A stretch of DNA of 64,000 nt from Gonatopus flavifemur (lineage: Eukaryota > Arthropoda > Insecta > Hymenoptera > Dryinidae). Positions 12,089 through 23,897 of this stretch are shown here, piece by piece. The notes beneath the pieces are model-generated. The model saw only the letters and a list, made by a program, of their open reading frames with translations, was not told where the DNA came from and searched no databases. The translations under genes were made by a program, and so were the position numbers. How positions within the stretch are numbered: position 1 is the first letter of the stretch; each line of letters starts with the position of its first letter. The stretch is taken from NCBI GenBank assembly GCA_018340375.1, contig JAFFJZ010000010.1, forward strand, positions 4,340,001-4,404,000. The letters are read 5' to 3'.

Positions 12089-12582
12089 GAGGGAACCACT
12101 GATCTCTAATATACACTGGTGGATGGGGTATACAGACCTCCGAGCCATTTGTATTGTGGGCTTAGTGTCCATTTTGGGCGGTAAATTTGAATGTTATCAA
12201 TATGTTTTGTGAAATATATTGAAATTAATCAAATATTAATCGTTATTATTGTTCGATATGATGAAAAACTCTATGAAAGAATAGTTGATTACAGTTTAAA
12301 TATTTTTCTCTTTCTTCAAACTAGAAAAACTCAATAATAAATAACAGTAGATCATTATGTCTGATATAAAATGAAGTTGAAACGATATCGGAAACAATTG
12401 GGAAGAATGAATGAATAATTTGATGATTGTATGAATATGCAAAATATATTTCTCTGGAAATATATTTATGAACTTTAAATTTGCCGCTAAAAATTGAGCG
12501 TTCAGTCTGGAATGCAAATGGCGCTCACCTCTTCATTTCGTCACAACGATTTTTACGTATATTAGAGATCAGTGGAGGGAAC
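12089..12582. mobile_element. hAT-like non-autonomous element with perfect 8-bp target duplication
   Basis: The body 12097-12574 (478 bp) has perfect 18-bp inverted ends CACTGATCTCTAATATAC. GAGGGAAC occurs immediately outside both ends (12089-12096 and 12575-12582). An 8-bp duplication fits the hAT superfamily. The interior is AT-rich and non-coding. Confidence 0.85.
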
Positions 12583-13460
12583 GGATTGAATCCACCCGCT
12601 GGACACTGGTGTAGAGTTGAATGATCCCGCATGCGCCCTAGGGTAGTAGGTCGAATTCGCAATACGACATCTACCTTGATGCAAACATGACGGATTTGCA
12701 TACGTATTATTGGTGATGAAGATCAGCTTTAATCTTGAATTATTTTTGAACGGGTTGGCGCGCGCGCGCATTGTCGTACAATTTCGAAATGATCGAAGCG
12801 CAAGTCTCGAACATGAGAGCATTCAATGTATTTACGACATTGAGATCCTTTGCGTGTCAGTCAATGCTTACTCGCGTTAACGTGGACTGCACGTGTATTT
12901 CCTTATTTCTTTATCACGAAAACCGAATACTACTTTCTTCCTTACGTAGATACAAATTACGGTGCTTCATGTCTAGAAAAATCGCGTGTATTTCTCCGAA
13001 GTGAGTATCAGGTTGTTGGCTTCGCCATTCTTCAACTTTCTCTATCCGAATATACAAAAACGTCGATTCATTCTTTCTATTTGGATATTATGAATTCAAA
13101 TGATCGATCGATCAGTCATCCACTACCTCACATATTTTATTTGAACGTCGATAGATATTTGTTAAAAAAAGAAAACATCATTCCCAAACACCACAAGAGT
13201 TCGTAGGATATTCACGAGTAGTTCCTCATTGGTGCTTATATAGTTTCGAAAGTAACCGTGGTCTGGAAAGTGCACCAGTCCAGAAAGAGTTGATAAACAA
13301 TCCATTTTTACTTCTTCAGAAGTGTTTCTGTACTTTTGTGTGCTGTGGATACAATTATCTATATTCTAGTAGTGTTTTTTGGCATTTTTGATGACTGTTT
13401 GAACAGGTTTTGTGGTTTTTTTCCCGAAATTTCAATCAATCGATGGAAAATTCAATAATC
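12583..13460. other. Gene-free interval
   Basis: Locally GC/CG-richer than its surroundings (a GCGCGCGCGC run near 12760), but no convincing exon is seen. Confidence 0.35.
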
Positions 13461-13637
13461 CCCTGATAACGCACGAAGAATTCTTTTTCAAAAACAAGAA
13501 TAGAATTCCTCAAGAACTCTTTTCCAACTAATGAATTCATAAAGAGCTCTGGAAGAGTTCAATGTTTGTGACATTATCGAGTTCTTGAAGAATTCTATTC
13601 TTGTTCTTGAAAAAGAGTTCATGGTGTGTTATTTGGG
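13461..13637. mobile_element. GAATTC-family foldback MITE, short copy
   Basis: CCCTGATAACGCACGAAGAA at the left, TGGTGTGTTATTTGGG at the right. The arms carry repeated GAATTC and AGTTC words. Same family as 15206-15491 and 19088-19735. Confidence 0.7.
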
Positions 13638-13656
13638 TTCTATCAATGGTTTCATT

Positions 13657-13732
13657 CCCAGACAGCACAACAGTTCAGGATGGATACATAAGAATTCTTT
13701 ATAAATTCAACAGGGACTGTTGTATTGTCTGG
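13657..13732. mobile_element. Small CCCAGACAGCACAA MITE
   Basis: CCCAGACAGCACAACAGT at the left, ACTGTTGTATTGTCTGG at the right, with TT on both sides. Confidence 0.65.
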
Positions 13733-14166
13733 TTTATGAGATGGACAGTTCGTGTGAGCATTGGGCATCCCTCCCAACGGACAAACGTTTTCCACTACTA
13801 GGGCTGTTGTAAAATTTGTATGTAACCGTATAGACCGATTTTATGTCTCTCGATTCTGTTTTATCAGCTTTCATGAGACTGGATTGTGGAACACACTACC
13901 CAAAGGGAACATGAAGCTCCGAGAACCGTTCGGAATAGATCAACATAGATCAGCTTGACGGTGATTAACTTAGGGCCAACTTTTAGATTCGTAAACGTTC
14001 TGCGAAGTTACGATGAACATTGAAATGTCCGCTTGAGAATGGTTTCAAGAAAGGTTTATATAACGTTTATTAAAGATTCTCCGAAAATTCATTCAAGTTT
14101 CAGTTGAGAATGTTTCACAGGGAATTATAATTTCTTCTATCGTTTATTTCTTTGTGAAAAAAACAT

Positions 14167-14448
14167 CCCAGACAGCAAAAATAACCCGTTTGAATTCTTG
14201 AAGACTCCTTAATGAGTTCCTGGAACAATCCCCGTTATGTCAGTGAAAATGAATTCAATATGAATTCAATGAATTCAAAACGAATACATGTTGAATGCCA
14301 GGAGAATTCTTCATGAACTCACAACATGAATTCTTTCCGAACAGTAAGTTGTTCATCAAGAATTCAATTTGAATTCAAAGTATTCATAATGAATTCATGT
14401 TTACTGTCATAACGGGAGCTCTTCGTGGGGACTCTTTTGCTGTATGGG
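14167..14448. mobile_element. Nested CCCAGACAGCA MITE (GAATTC words)
   Basis: CCCAGACAGCAAAAATAACC to TTTTGCTGTATGGG, with AT on both sides. The interior repeats TGAATTCAA-type words and an AACGGGAGCTCTTCG block also found near 15812 and 42030. Confidence 0.8.
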
Positions 14449-14465
14449 ATAACTGAAAAAAACTT

Positions 14466-14624
14466 CCCTGCTTAAAGAATCTGATTGAACCGATTGATTC
14501 TCATTGATTCCGATGCACAAAACCGATTGAAACCCATTAAAATTGGTTCTCAATGGGTTTGAATCAGTTTTCTGCATCGGAATCAATGAGAATCAATAGG
14601 TTCGATCAGATTCTTTAAGCAGGG
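14466..14624. mobile_element. Nested CCCTGCTTAAAG hairpin MITE
   Basis: Arms CCCTGCTTAAAGAATCTGAT and its mirror are nearly perfect over about 75 bp each; TT lies on both sides. Confidence 0.85.
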
Positions 14625-14691
14625 TTATATTGAAAAATTGAAACTCCAGTGAATCTTTGGTAAACCTTCAATAAACGTTCTCTAAGCCTTC

Positions 14692-14846
14692 ACTGAGAAA
14701 AATAATTACTAATACCAAGAAAATATATTCATGGTGTGGAGCCAAGAGAAATTTGCTTGAATCAAATCTATGCTTGGTTTTTGGAGTAATGAATCTCTTG
14801 GAACAAGAAAATATATTGTTGATGATAGTAATTATTTCTCTCTGTG
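14692..14846. mobile_element. Nested CACTGAG..CTGTG MITE
   Basis: CACTGAGAAAAATAATTACT mirrored by AGTAATTATTTCTCTCTGTG; 155 bp, with TT on both sides. Confidence 0.75.
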
Positions 14847-14974
14847 TTCCTTGAAATTATTTTCAAGCGGACATCGTAATGTTAATCAAACCTTCATCGA
14901 ATGTTTATAAACCTAAGCTTGAGTTCCAACGGAGCTTTAGTCTGACCTAGAGCTTCACGTTCCCCTCGGGTATA

Positions 14975-15062
14975 GTCATGGTGACATCATCGTAATGCGT
15001 GATAACGTTTCTATGCCCTCAACATGACGTCATCAGAGGTCATAATGATGCCATTAGGATGT
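14975..15062. repeat. TGACGTCA-rich small hairpin
   Basis: CATGGTGACATCATCG is mirrored further right by a GATGTCACCGTG arm, with ATGACGTCAT words between. Confidence 0.5.
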
Positions 15063-15205
15063 CACCGTGATTACTGTGGGTTCATTCCATGTAAAAAAGG
15101 AATAATTGAAATCATTGGTTAAAATTGTTAAAATAAAATGTTTCCAATAAGAAATGTGCAAACTTCGAATTAGCTGTTCCAGGATTCAATGATTTCGAAT
15201 AAGTT

Positions 15206-15491
15206 CCCAGATGACACACGAAGAATTCTTTTTCAAGAACAAGAATAGAATTCCTCAACAATTCTTCTCGAACTGATGAATGCATAACGAGCTCTGGAGG
15301 AGTTCAATGTTGAGGATATTAACGAAAATTCTGAGAATGCTGAAAGTATTATCTAAGTACTCTCAAAGAACTCGTTAATGTCCCAAACATTGAAACCCTC
15401 CAGAGCTCTTTATGAATTCATTAATTCGAAAAGAGTTCTCGAAGAATTCTATTCTTGTTTCTGAAAAAGAATTCTTCGTGCGTTATGAGGG
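15206..15491. mobile_element. GAATTC-family foldback MITE, longer copy
   Basis: CCCAGATGACACACGAAG at the left, CTTCGTGCGTTATGAGGG at the right. Arms of about 120 bp with many GAATTC words. The flanking dinucleotides do not match. Confidence 0.75.
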
Positions 15492-16677
15492 AATTGAATC
15501 ATTCTCTGGTAAAAACATTTCTCACAGTTTCTCATATTTGTTCATAATTTTTTCTCATAATTATCATAATATGGACAATATTATGAGAGATAATTTGTCA
15601 TAATTTCTCATAATATCTCATGATTTGAATAAAATCTTATGACTTCTGAAAAAGGAAGGCCCCTGTAATGGGAAATGATCTCCTTTCAATTTGTATTGTT
15701 TGATTTTCGAAAAGTCACAACAAAAATTATTGAACTTGCAAAAGTAAATACACCCCGAAAGTGTATAATTCTGTGTATAGTACACGAACAATCCCATATG
15801 TAGCACAAAAGTCCCCGCAAAGAGCTCCCGTTATGACAGTAAACATGAATTAAACGAGATCTACGACGATTATCCAATGTAAACCCGATATCGGGAAATC
15901 ATCGGCTAGCTGATCGGTTTTATATCGGATAATTATCGTAGATTTCGTATTTTTATCGGACTTGTCTGATAATGGAACCAAACAATATATTTCGGATAGT
16001 ATTGATACAGCTGATGATTTAACGATGAAATTCCGATATCGGGTTTTTTCATAAGGATTAATGCTGAAAAAAGGCTCTTTTCGTGAATTTTTCAAGAAAG
16101 TATTATCATGGATATTGATGTCAAGTTTATTGAATTAATGAATACACTCTCGCAATGCATAAACATATTTTTTATTCAATTTTTTAATGTTGTTCATACA
16201 TAAAAATCACAGACAAACTTAATTTCTGGACAAGCGACGTTAACTTTCGAACAGCTCATCCAAAACGGAAAAATCAAAAATATTGAGATTCAATATGACA
16301 ATGGCCCTCGCGCATTTCATCAATATTAATATTTATCGATAAATAAAACATTTCAACAAAAACAATACAAAATTGAGATTCCTTTCACTGTTTTTAACAC
16401 AACAAAATAGTAAATCTAGTGAAAAAATAATGTTCTCCGAGCGTAAGAGATGTGTTTATCGAAGTAAAGGACATGCTCAGACAACGCGATCCTCGCCAAT
16501 TCACTCCTTCCAGCGAAAAATTGGATAAGCATTCATTAACAGTCCAAGCACGCTCCCTTGCTGAAAATACCAGACAAATCCGGACAATTTTTGACACGGA
16601 TTTGACTAGTTCCGTATGGATTGGACAAGCTTGCACATAGAGCGATTAAGGCTAGGTTCTGATTAAAGCGGAATTTT
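15492..16677. other. Gene-free interval with word-repeat patches
   Basis: A run of TTCTCATAAT-like words (about 15510-15640), an AACGGGAGCTC element end (about 15812-15850) and a CGATAT/ATATCGG-rich patch (about 15860-16045). No gene is seen. Confidence 0.4.
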
Positions 16678-16902
16678 CTGGTTAAAAAAACCATTGATTC
16701 TCGCCAAATGTCATTGAATCTTGTACAATGTTCTGACCAAATCCTATTCAAGTATTTGTCAATGAGATTTAACCAGATCAATGTATTTTTTCAATGTGAT
16801 TCTGATTGAATATTGCCAAATCTGATTGAATCTTATACAATGTTCTCACCAAATCCCATTGAATTCCATCTCATCAGATTCTATGGATTTTTTTAACCAG
16901 GG
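16678..16902. mobile_element. CCCTGGTTAAAAAAATCC MITE, copy 1
   Basis: The right end GGATTTTTTTAACCAGGG and a degenerate left end. The interior carries repeated CAAATC(T/C)(C/G)ATTGAATCTTG phrases. The copy at 25136-25364 lies in the opposite orientation; a shorter relative is at 63000. Confidence 0.75.
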
Positions 16903-17322
16903 TTAATATAGATGGCCAGCAGAAAAATCATACGAATTTCCAAGACATAAGACCTCGGTCCTCCCCACCCCAAGAGAACACAAACCTTCAGGAACGTTCA
17001 TTGAATGTTCCTGGACGTTCGCGAACGTTCAATAAACGTTCCTGAAGGTTTAATTGTGTTCTTTTGGAGCAAGGATGGGGCCCAAGTAACACAAGAACTT
17101 CTCAAATATGCTATGATGATACAGTGAATGTGGAAAGAACGTGCAAATGAGACTATTTTTAGCATTTTTAACCTTCTGTGTTGCTTGGGGGCTTTGGGGG
17201 CCTCACAATCCGAACCTCCTTAATTTTTCAATATAGTTTTCATTCAAGTCTAATTCCGGATGTTTCAGAATTCACTGAAAATACTTCACAGGTGTTATTC
17301 CGCAGTCAAAATGCAGTAATTT

Positions 17323-17453
17323 CCCACATAACAATTCATTTCTTGCGATGTCTCTTCGATAAGTTTAAGATGTCTTGTGCTTGTCTAAATGTGTTGCGCA
17401 AGACATCTTGAATTTATCTAAAAGACATCGCAAGACATGAATTGTTATGTGGG
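17323..17453. mobile_element. CCCACATAACAATTCAT hairpin MITE
   Basis: 131 bp; CCCACATAACAATTCAT at the left is mirrored exactly by ATGAATTGTTATGTGGG, with TT on both sides. The interior uses AAGACATC/GATGTCTT words. Confidence 0.85.
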
Positions 17454-17663
17454 TTAATTGCCGTTTGGGAAAATTTCATTTCAGAATATCTCAACTGATA
17501 TCGGTGACATGAGAAATTTCAGAAATGTTGTGAGAATATTCCCAAGATGTTTTCAAAGATTTGTGTTATTGTGTTGAATCCCATTAATTGGTGACATTTA
17601 ATACAAACGAAACCTATGAAGTATTCATCGAATCTCATTAATTTCAATCGGTTTGACCGGGTT

Positions 17664-17894
17664 CCCACATAACAATTTTGGATCACTCTTTTGGATCATT
17701 CTGAAAGATATCTTAAAGAATTCAAAAAGATGTCTTATGAAACACCCAAAGATATCTTTTGGAAGTCTTCATGCGAGATTTATTTTAGGATTCTTAAAGA
17801 TATCCTCCGTAAGATATCTTAAAGATGTCTTTAGCTGTGTCATAAGACATCTTTTAGAATGTTCCGGAAGAATTCCTCAAAATTGTTATCTGGG
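17664..17894. mobile_element. CCCACATAACAATTTTG MITE (GATATC words)
   Basis: CCCACATAACAATTTTG to CAAAATTGTTATCTGGG, with TT on both sides. The interior repeats AAGATATCTT and AAGATGTCTT words. Confidence 0.85.
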
Positions 17895-19087
17895 TTTGAA
17901 CGAAGTATTAACACCTCGCTATCAATACCGAACTATCAATAATTAATGGTTATTCGCCGTTCGAAAGTTGGAGTAGATCTCATTAATCGAGGGGATTCAA
18001 TAATCCCATGTGAAAACTTAGAATGACTAGATCTGAACTGAGCACAAATCGTGTATGACAATGGGAACACAGAAACTATCATAATACAGACCTTTTTGAT
18101 CAGCCCCGCTAGAGAATGTGAACCCTCGATTGTGATTTCGTATGAAACGAATGGAATTATGAATTCATGGGAATATATTGACATCGGACTCATGTATAAA
18201 GATCCTTGCAATAGAAAAGTGAAAGCATTTTCCATTCTGAGTATTTATTTTCGCCAAGTCATGCATAACGATGGAGTTTGTCTTTCTTTCTCCTTAGCAG
18301 AGTGTGACACGGTACATGCGTTGTCTCGTTAACGATATACTCGATGACAAATGAGAATGAATACAACGAATTTCGTTAGGACTTTTTTATTTTTCTTTTA
18401 TGAAAATGAGCATTTTATGTTTTCCAAGAAGCAACAACGTATCATTGAGTGTAATCGAAGTTATCTTCACGACGATCAATTCTTACATTTTTCCATTAGG
18501 TGACCTTGGAATTTATCGATTGCCATAGTAAATACTGATTTCATTGGCAACTATATTCTTTCCTCGTTTTATGCTTGCTTTCTTGTTTTTCTTTGTTTAT
18601 CGTTCGAACGAGAATCTGTAGAAATGTATTGCGTATTGAAATTTGTCTAATAAAATGGAAAAAAGATTGTTCTTGCCAGTAGTCAAAAATGCCAAGGTGA
18701 CTTTGTCATGATTGTGATAGGTCTCGAAGGAGAGAAGAGAGCTCGGTGAATTTTAGCAGAATGATGTACATTTAGGCCACTCTAATGGGTCTAAACATCT
18801 TTTTCTTGACAATTAAAGATGAGAAAATTCAATGGAAAATCTTGAAAAAGTAACGTCTAGAAATTGAAACCCCTGAACGAATTTCGCCAACACTCAGGGG
18901 TTTTTTTTTGCAAAAACCCGACCCAGGCCGGTTTTTTGGGCTTTTCTGGGTTTTATGTCTTTTTTGTAATTATTGGGCATTTTGGTTATTATTATTAGAT
19001 TCATATTTTTCTATAGTTTTGATTAATTTTATAGCTCTGTTGATTTTAAATCCGAATTCATTGTTCGTTTATATCACGATCTCACAT
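17895..19087. other. Gene-free interval
   Basis: Unique-looking AT-rich DNA. Near 18890-18950 there is a GGTTTTTTGGGC/AAAAACCCGACCC patch. No gene is recognised. Confidence 0.35.
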
Positions 19088-19183
19088 CTCATACAACACA
19101 CGAAGAATTCTTTCTCAAGAATATGAATAGGATTCTTGTCGAACTCTTTTCGAAGTAATGAGTTCATGGGGAATTCTGAGAAT

Positions 19184-19311
19184 CCCGTACAGTGCCAGAC
19201 ATTTCTACGTTGCCTCCACGTTGCCTCCACGTGGAATCTCCGTTCATCCACGTTCTATCCACGTGGAGTCCACGGAGATGCGACGTAGAAATCGGTGGAT
19301 GTGCTGTTAGG
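19184..19311. mobile_element. Nested CACGTGGA-word MITE
   Basis: CCCGTACAGTGCC to GTGCTGTTAGG. The interior is built from CCACGTGGA words. The sister copy at 34298-34421 shares most of the interior. Confidence 0.75.
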
Positions 19312-19499
19312 TATGTTCTATTCCACTAACATCAACGAGTTCTTCTGAACTGCTTTTTAGATCGTTCCATTGCTCTCAAAGAACTCGTTGATGTCAGTAA
19401 AATAGAGTTCACACTTTCAGAGTTCTTGATGAATTCATGGGTTTGAAAAGAGTTCAACAAGAATTCTATTCACATTCTTGAGAAAGAATTTTTCATGTG

Positions 19500-19724
19500 C
19501 ACGGGGAAAATAATTTAGCCGCAGCAGCTAAATAGCTAGCACGGACACGGACAGCCATTAAATTAGCTTCTGCAGCTAAATTTTAGCTGTTACAGTGAAA
19601 AAATTTGCATTTGTAGCTAATTTACTTGCTGTGACAGCTAAATTTTAGCTGAGGGAGCTAATTTAATGGCTGTCCGTGTCCGTGCTAGCCATTTAGCTGC
19701 TGCGGCTAAATAATTTTTTCCGTG
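19500..19724. mobile_element. Nested 225-bp AGCT-rich foldback MITE, copy 2
   Basis: CACGGGGAAAATAATTTAGC to its mirror ending TTTTTTCCGTG, flanked by TG/TG. Same length and words as 8918-9142. Confidence 0.85.
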
Positions 19725-19960
19725 TGTCATATGGGATACATTGTGATTTATATCACGTACATTTGACATGACAAGTGAAAGAGGTGAATGAAACTCTCCA
19801 ATTATACTTTACATTTCAATTCAATATTGTTCTTTGAATGATCTTGAAATATTTTGGTACTCAACATTACTTATATTCTATTTATAAACTATAAGATTGA
19901 TCAGGGCCGTCTTTGAGGCAGGGCACACCGGGCCCGAGCCCAGGACCTCCTGCAAAAGGG

Positions 19961-20886
19961 TCCCTCTTCGTAGAGATAGATAGATAGATAGATAGATAGT
20001 TTATTGCTTGCAGGAACTATGTTCCTATAGCAAGGGAGTTACATAGATGTTTTACAATTGATCTTAGACAATAAGTACAACAACAATAACAAAACAGTGA
20101 TAGTTGAGCGCTCGAGATTGTTCATTATTATTCATTTAGTATGAAAGCCCTCGTTTCGCAGCTATTTTTTACAAAATACGCTAATGATTTTACAAACCTA
20201 AGGTCACTTATGACAAATAAATCCTCGATTTGGACGTTATCTAACTGTAGGTTATTCTTTGTTTCAAAGTAACGCCTGTATGGATTATAATGGACGCATT
20301 CTAATAGCAGGTGTATAATAGTGTCTGCTCTACCAGAATTACATACTGGGCATTGTTGGTCCGGGAAGAATTTATAATAATGACCATTAATATTTAGGCT
20401 ACAACTATATTTATTTGCGCATCTGATTTGTGAAATTATTCTATTTATTTGTAGCGGAGCATTGTTCATTAAATATTCTGCCATACAGACTGTATCTCGT
20501 GTTCTTGTAAGTGGTATTTGTAAGTAATTCAAGTTATTAACTATGATTTTATCGTCAGAGTCCAATGGGGTTTTATATTTTTTCAATAATAAGTCGCCAG
20601 TTTCTTTCCATAAATTCAGTTCTAATTGAGACCGCAGTGTGTCATAAGTGGGATCTATGGATTCAATCAAACTCATCAGTTGAGTTGCCCAGTTATATTT
20701 ATAATCGGGTTTTCTATTATGCAGGTCTAGCAACCTTTTAAAACAAATTCGTGAAAGTCGGTCTTCACTCATCCTTAGAATTTTAATAATCCAGCTCCAG
20801 GCGTGTTTGAAAACAGTGTATGAAAGTTTGGTTCTGCCTACCTCAGTTCTAATTAAAGCATTACAAGTGTTCCCTCTTCGTAGAGA
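19961..20886 (-). mobile_element. 5'-truncated LINE (non-LTR retrotransposon) insertion
   Basis: The body is 19977-20870, read on the minus strand. It is bracketed by a perfect 16-bp target duplication TCCCTCTTCGTAGAGA (19961-19976 and 20871-20886). On the minus strand the body starts inside the ORF2 C-terminus and runs through a short 3' UTR. It ends in a tetranucleotide tail of CTAT units (seen as TAGA repeats at about 19973-20000) rather than poly(A). A perfect duplication and a mostly open frame suggest a fairly recent insertion. The host DNA just left of it (19905-19960) is a GC-rich GGGCCCGAGCCC-type sequence. Confidence 0.9.
20128..20870 (-). pseudogene. LINE ORF2 C-terminal fragment
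   Basis: About 248 codons remain open to a stop at 20128-20130. Near the C-terminus a CCHC knuckle is visible (CPVCNSGRADTIIHLLLEC, spacing C-x2-C-x9-H-x4-C), as found after the reverse transcriptase in several LINE clades. Upstream is the ALIRTEVGRTKLSY phrase typical of that region. The reverse transcriptase and endonuclease domains are absent, lost by 5' truncation. The ATG at 20941-20943 and the first about 24 codons belong to the target site and duplication, not to the element. The clade is not assigned. Confidence 0.85.
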
Positions 20887-22567
20887 ATCGTTAAGGTTTT
20901 TAGATATTTTTTTAAAAAGGTTACTTAAACAAAATTTAATCAAGTTATTTCAAAAATGAAACTAATAAATACATATATACATATGTATATATTTGTTTGA
21001 AAATTTATTTTTCACTCTGATTGAACAGTTCATAGTTAAAAAAAATTCTTCCCTACCGATCGAAAAATGACATTTTTGTTCGAAATTATTCGAAATTCGG
21101 GCTCTCTGCCGCGATTGATAAAAGTATCAGAGAATATTCCCTGGAAATTTCAGACTGTTTCATGAATTCAGTTCAAAGAAATCTTGCAGACAAAATCTTC
21201 ACTCGGAAGATACTTTTTTCTCGACAACTCTTTTAGATATCTTCTGGACGATTTTCAGAATCTTCTCCAAGGCGTTTCGATTCAAAACCTTTCTTCAATC
21301 GTTCACAACAAGCCAATTTTTTGTTCTACTCTATGAAAATGTTTTGTGAATATCGTCGTTTAAATGACCGATATTAGATGATACGTTACGTTGTCAGGTA
21401 ATAAATATCAAGCTGTCCTTGGTGAAACATATTATCGAGGAGTCCTAATCTTCTGTGTACGATATATTACAGACATAACGAAAATATAAAGGTCGCAGAA
21501 GTCGACTTTTTAAAATGAACATAGATTTGTACTATCGTCCAATCGACTCGTCAAGGTTGAAAAATCTATCATCTCCCATTCAATCGTTCTTTACTATTCT
21601 CATTTAAAAAAATTATGTCCTTGAATGTAACGTATACCAATTATCAGAATAAATCGCAGCTGAATTATGTTGAATCAACGTTCAAACGTGAACTGATAAA
21701 TACGTTGAGTATGAAGGAACAAGTAAAATTCTCTCCATTGAATCAATTGATTTCAACGCAGAAACACAATTCAAACCCATTCATTTCATTCTCTTCACGA
21801 GCCTGACTTGTGTTTCTGCATCAAAATCAATTGGAATCAATCTTTTCAATGGGATCTTCCAACCAGGTACAGGTAATTTAATAAAAAAAGAAAGCGTTAG
21901 ATTGGGTAATGTACTTCTGGAAGTAGAGGTCGTATGTGATTGGAAAATCGTCCTTGATGAAGAACATTCGGTTGTCTTTCGTTCCATGGGAAGAAAAAAT
22001 TACGCTTCAATTCTGCGAAATTCGATTAAAAATATCTCTAAATTGAGAAAAACATTCCAGGAATGTTCAATCAAAGTATTTGTATTAAATTTTGATGGAG
22101 AAATGGGAAGCATTCCACCCAGTTCATAATATGACAGTAATATTCCTGCGATAATTGTGCCGAGTGGGATAAGAAATTGAATATCCGAGGTATCGGTTAG
22201 TTCTGAACTTTATTCAGAATATGCCCTGAGACTGTAATCTTTTAGAATTTTCATTACGAATTTCTGGCAAATTCACGAAGTCCATTCTTTATTTGTGACC
22301 TGAGACTCCTAGGATTACAAAAGTTTCAAAATTATATATAATTTGTATATAATTCAACATTGCTGAAATATAGATTATATGTCATTTTGGGAATTTGATG
22401 CCTCCATGAAAGAAGAGGTCCCCATCGGTATCCGAATAGTGGGTTTCATTTTCGTTTTTTCCTGTAATTCAATTTCCACCCGGGCATCCAAATAGGGTGG
22501 ATCTTCGATAGCCCGACCCCCCGTTGACCCGAAGGGCTGTGATCCCAAAATTTGATATCCCGACTCA
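20887..22567. other. Gene-free interval
   Basis: Unique-looking DNA with one imperfect hairpin (about 21735-21852, around TTGAATCAATTGATT words). No gene is seen. Confidence 0.35.
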
Positions 22568-22665
22568 AGGGGAGATTCTCATCTAGCGACCTCAAAATAA
22601 GGTGATTTTCTCGAATTTTGTTTCCATGGAAGGAAATAAATAAAGAACTCGGGGGTTTCACACTT
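22568..22665. repeat. Fragment of the GGTTCTCATCTAGCG element
   Basis: GGAGATTCTCATCTAGCG followed by AATAAGGTGATTTTCTCGAA and AAAGAACTCGGGGGTTT matches the left part of 60225-60855. No right end was found here. Confidence 0.6.
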
Positions 22666-23897
22666 GTTTTGAATAGAATTGAATGAAATTTATAGGGGTG
22701 TTTCTTCTGTAGTCAGAGTTTACAACCAATTTTTGTCAACCCTGCACCCTTTATGACCGGTCTATTAATAAATCTCTGTTCATAACTGAATTTTGTGTTA
22801 AAATAACTCCAAATGGTTTTGGAATTATGATACCATAAGGTGTCAAAATAACACTATTCGGGGTGGACTTGTTCCAACACCGCCAAGTTTTTTTACAGTG
22901 ATTATCCTGGAGCATGAGAAAATGTACAAAAATTGTTGGAATTGTTTTAAGAAAGTCTCTGGGAATTTCAAAGTATGGTTATTTTTTGTTTGAAAGATAT
23001 GATAATTAGAACTAAAATTTCTAATAATGAATAGTAAAAAATTAGTCCTTAAACAGGTAGCACTTTATAAACCGAAAATGTTAATTCTATTGTAATTTTT
23101 GTTTAAAATACATTATAAGGCGTTAGATACTGCCCCAATAATTCATTAGACAAGTTAATTACATCGAAATTAGATAAAAATTGTGGAAGGAAATGTCACG
23201 CGAACACTATCATCTATTATAATCCAGAAAAGAAGCAATAGATGAGTCATTTCAACGTGTATAGTTTTTCCATGCGCATTTCCATACAAAATTTATGTCC
23301 AGCTGTGTATCATTCTTTCATATAGAATATTTCGATGATCATTTGAATCTCATTTGAGTGCATTGCTTCCACTAATCATTGAACTTCAATTTCAATAGCG
23401 AATCGATGTTCACAGTGTTACGTTGACATTGAGAGATATTAGTTTCCTCGATGACTCTCGACGCTTCCTCGCATCGAATTTGGACGCCTGAAACCTCTAA
23501 TTACAATCACAAATAACGACAACCTGCTACATCTTCAAGGTATTTGATCATGAATAAAATATGAGTGAGGTAAGTGGTCTAGTCTTCGATGTTTACCGCC
23601 GAAAATAGTCTCCGTTGAGTCTATCAACAAGTGTATTAATTGAATTTCAATGAAGATTGATAATCTTCTTCAAAACGTAACATTTGAAAAATGTGTGTCA
23701 AGAGCAAAAGTCATTGATTTGCTCTGCCGTTCGGAGAGTTCATAAACATGCCGATCATAAACAAATTTTTGTATTATTTATGATTCTTGTATTGTTATAT
23801 AAATATCAAAGACTAAAACACTTGACTGACGGGAACAAATATCATTGGATAATTTATTTCACATTTGAAATTTTTCATTTCAGTTCTATATTTTTAG
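22666..23897. other. Region upstream of the kinesin; possible 5' UTR exon
   Basis: No ORF is recognised. A candidate non-coding exon may end at about 23540 (CTTCAAG|GTATTTG). Acceptor-like TTTCATTTCAG and TTTTTAG precede the ATG at 23898. The promoter is not identified. Confidence 0.25.

Larger units (their letters stand above)
13899..14970. mobile_element. CCC..GGG element carrying three nested MITEs
   Basis: Outer ends CCCAAAGGGAACATGAAGC and, on the other strand at the right, CCCGAGGGGAACGTGAAGC, with TA outside each. Arms such as TGTCCGCTTGA / TCAAGCGGACA pair across the nested insertions at 14167, 14466 and 14692. A diverged fragment of the same family lies at about 31860-31970. Confidence 0.8.
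19088..19735. mobile_element. GAATTC-family foldback element with two nested MITEs
   Basis: The left end CTCATACAACACACGAAG and right TGTGTCATATGGG are flanked by AT on both sides. Long arms with GAATTC/GAACTC words are interrupted by elements at 19184-19311 and 19500-19724. Same family as 13461 and 15206. Confidence 0.8.

Noticed and set aside
12850..13206. 118-codon + strand ORF
   Set aside because: No recognisable domain and no start or splice context; composition fits chance in this interval.
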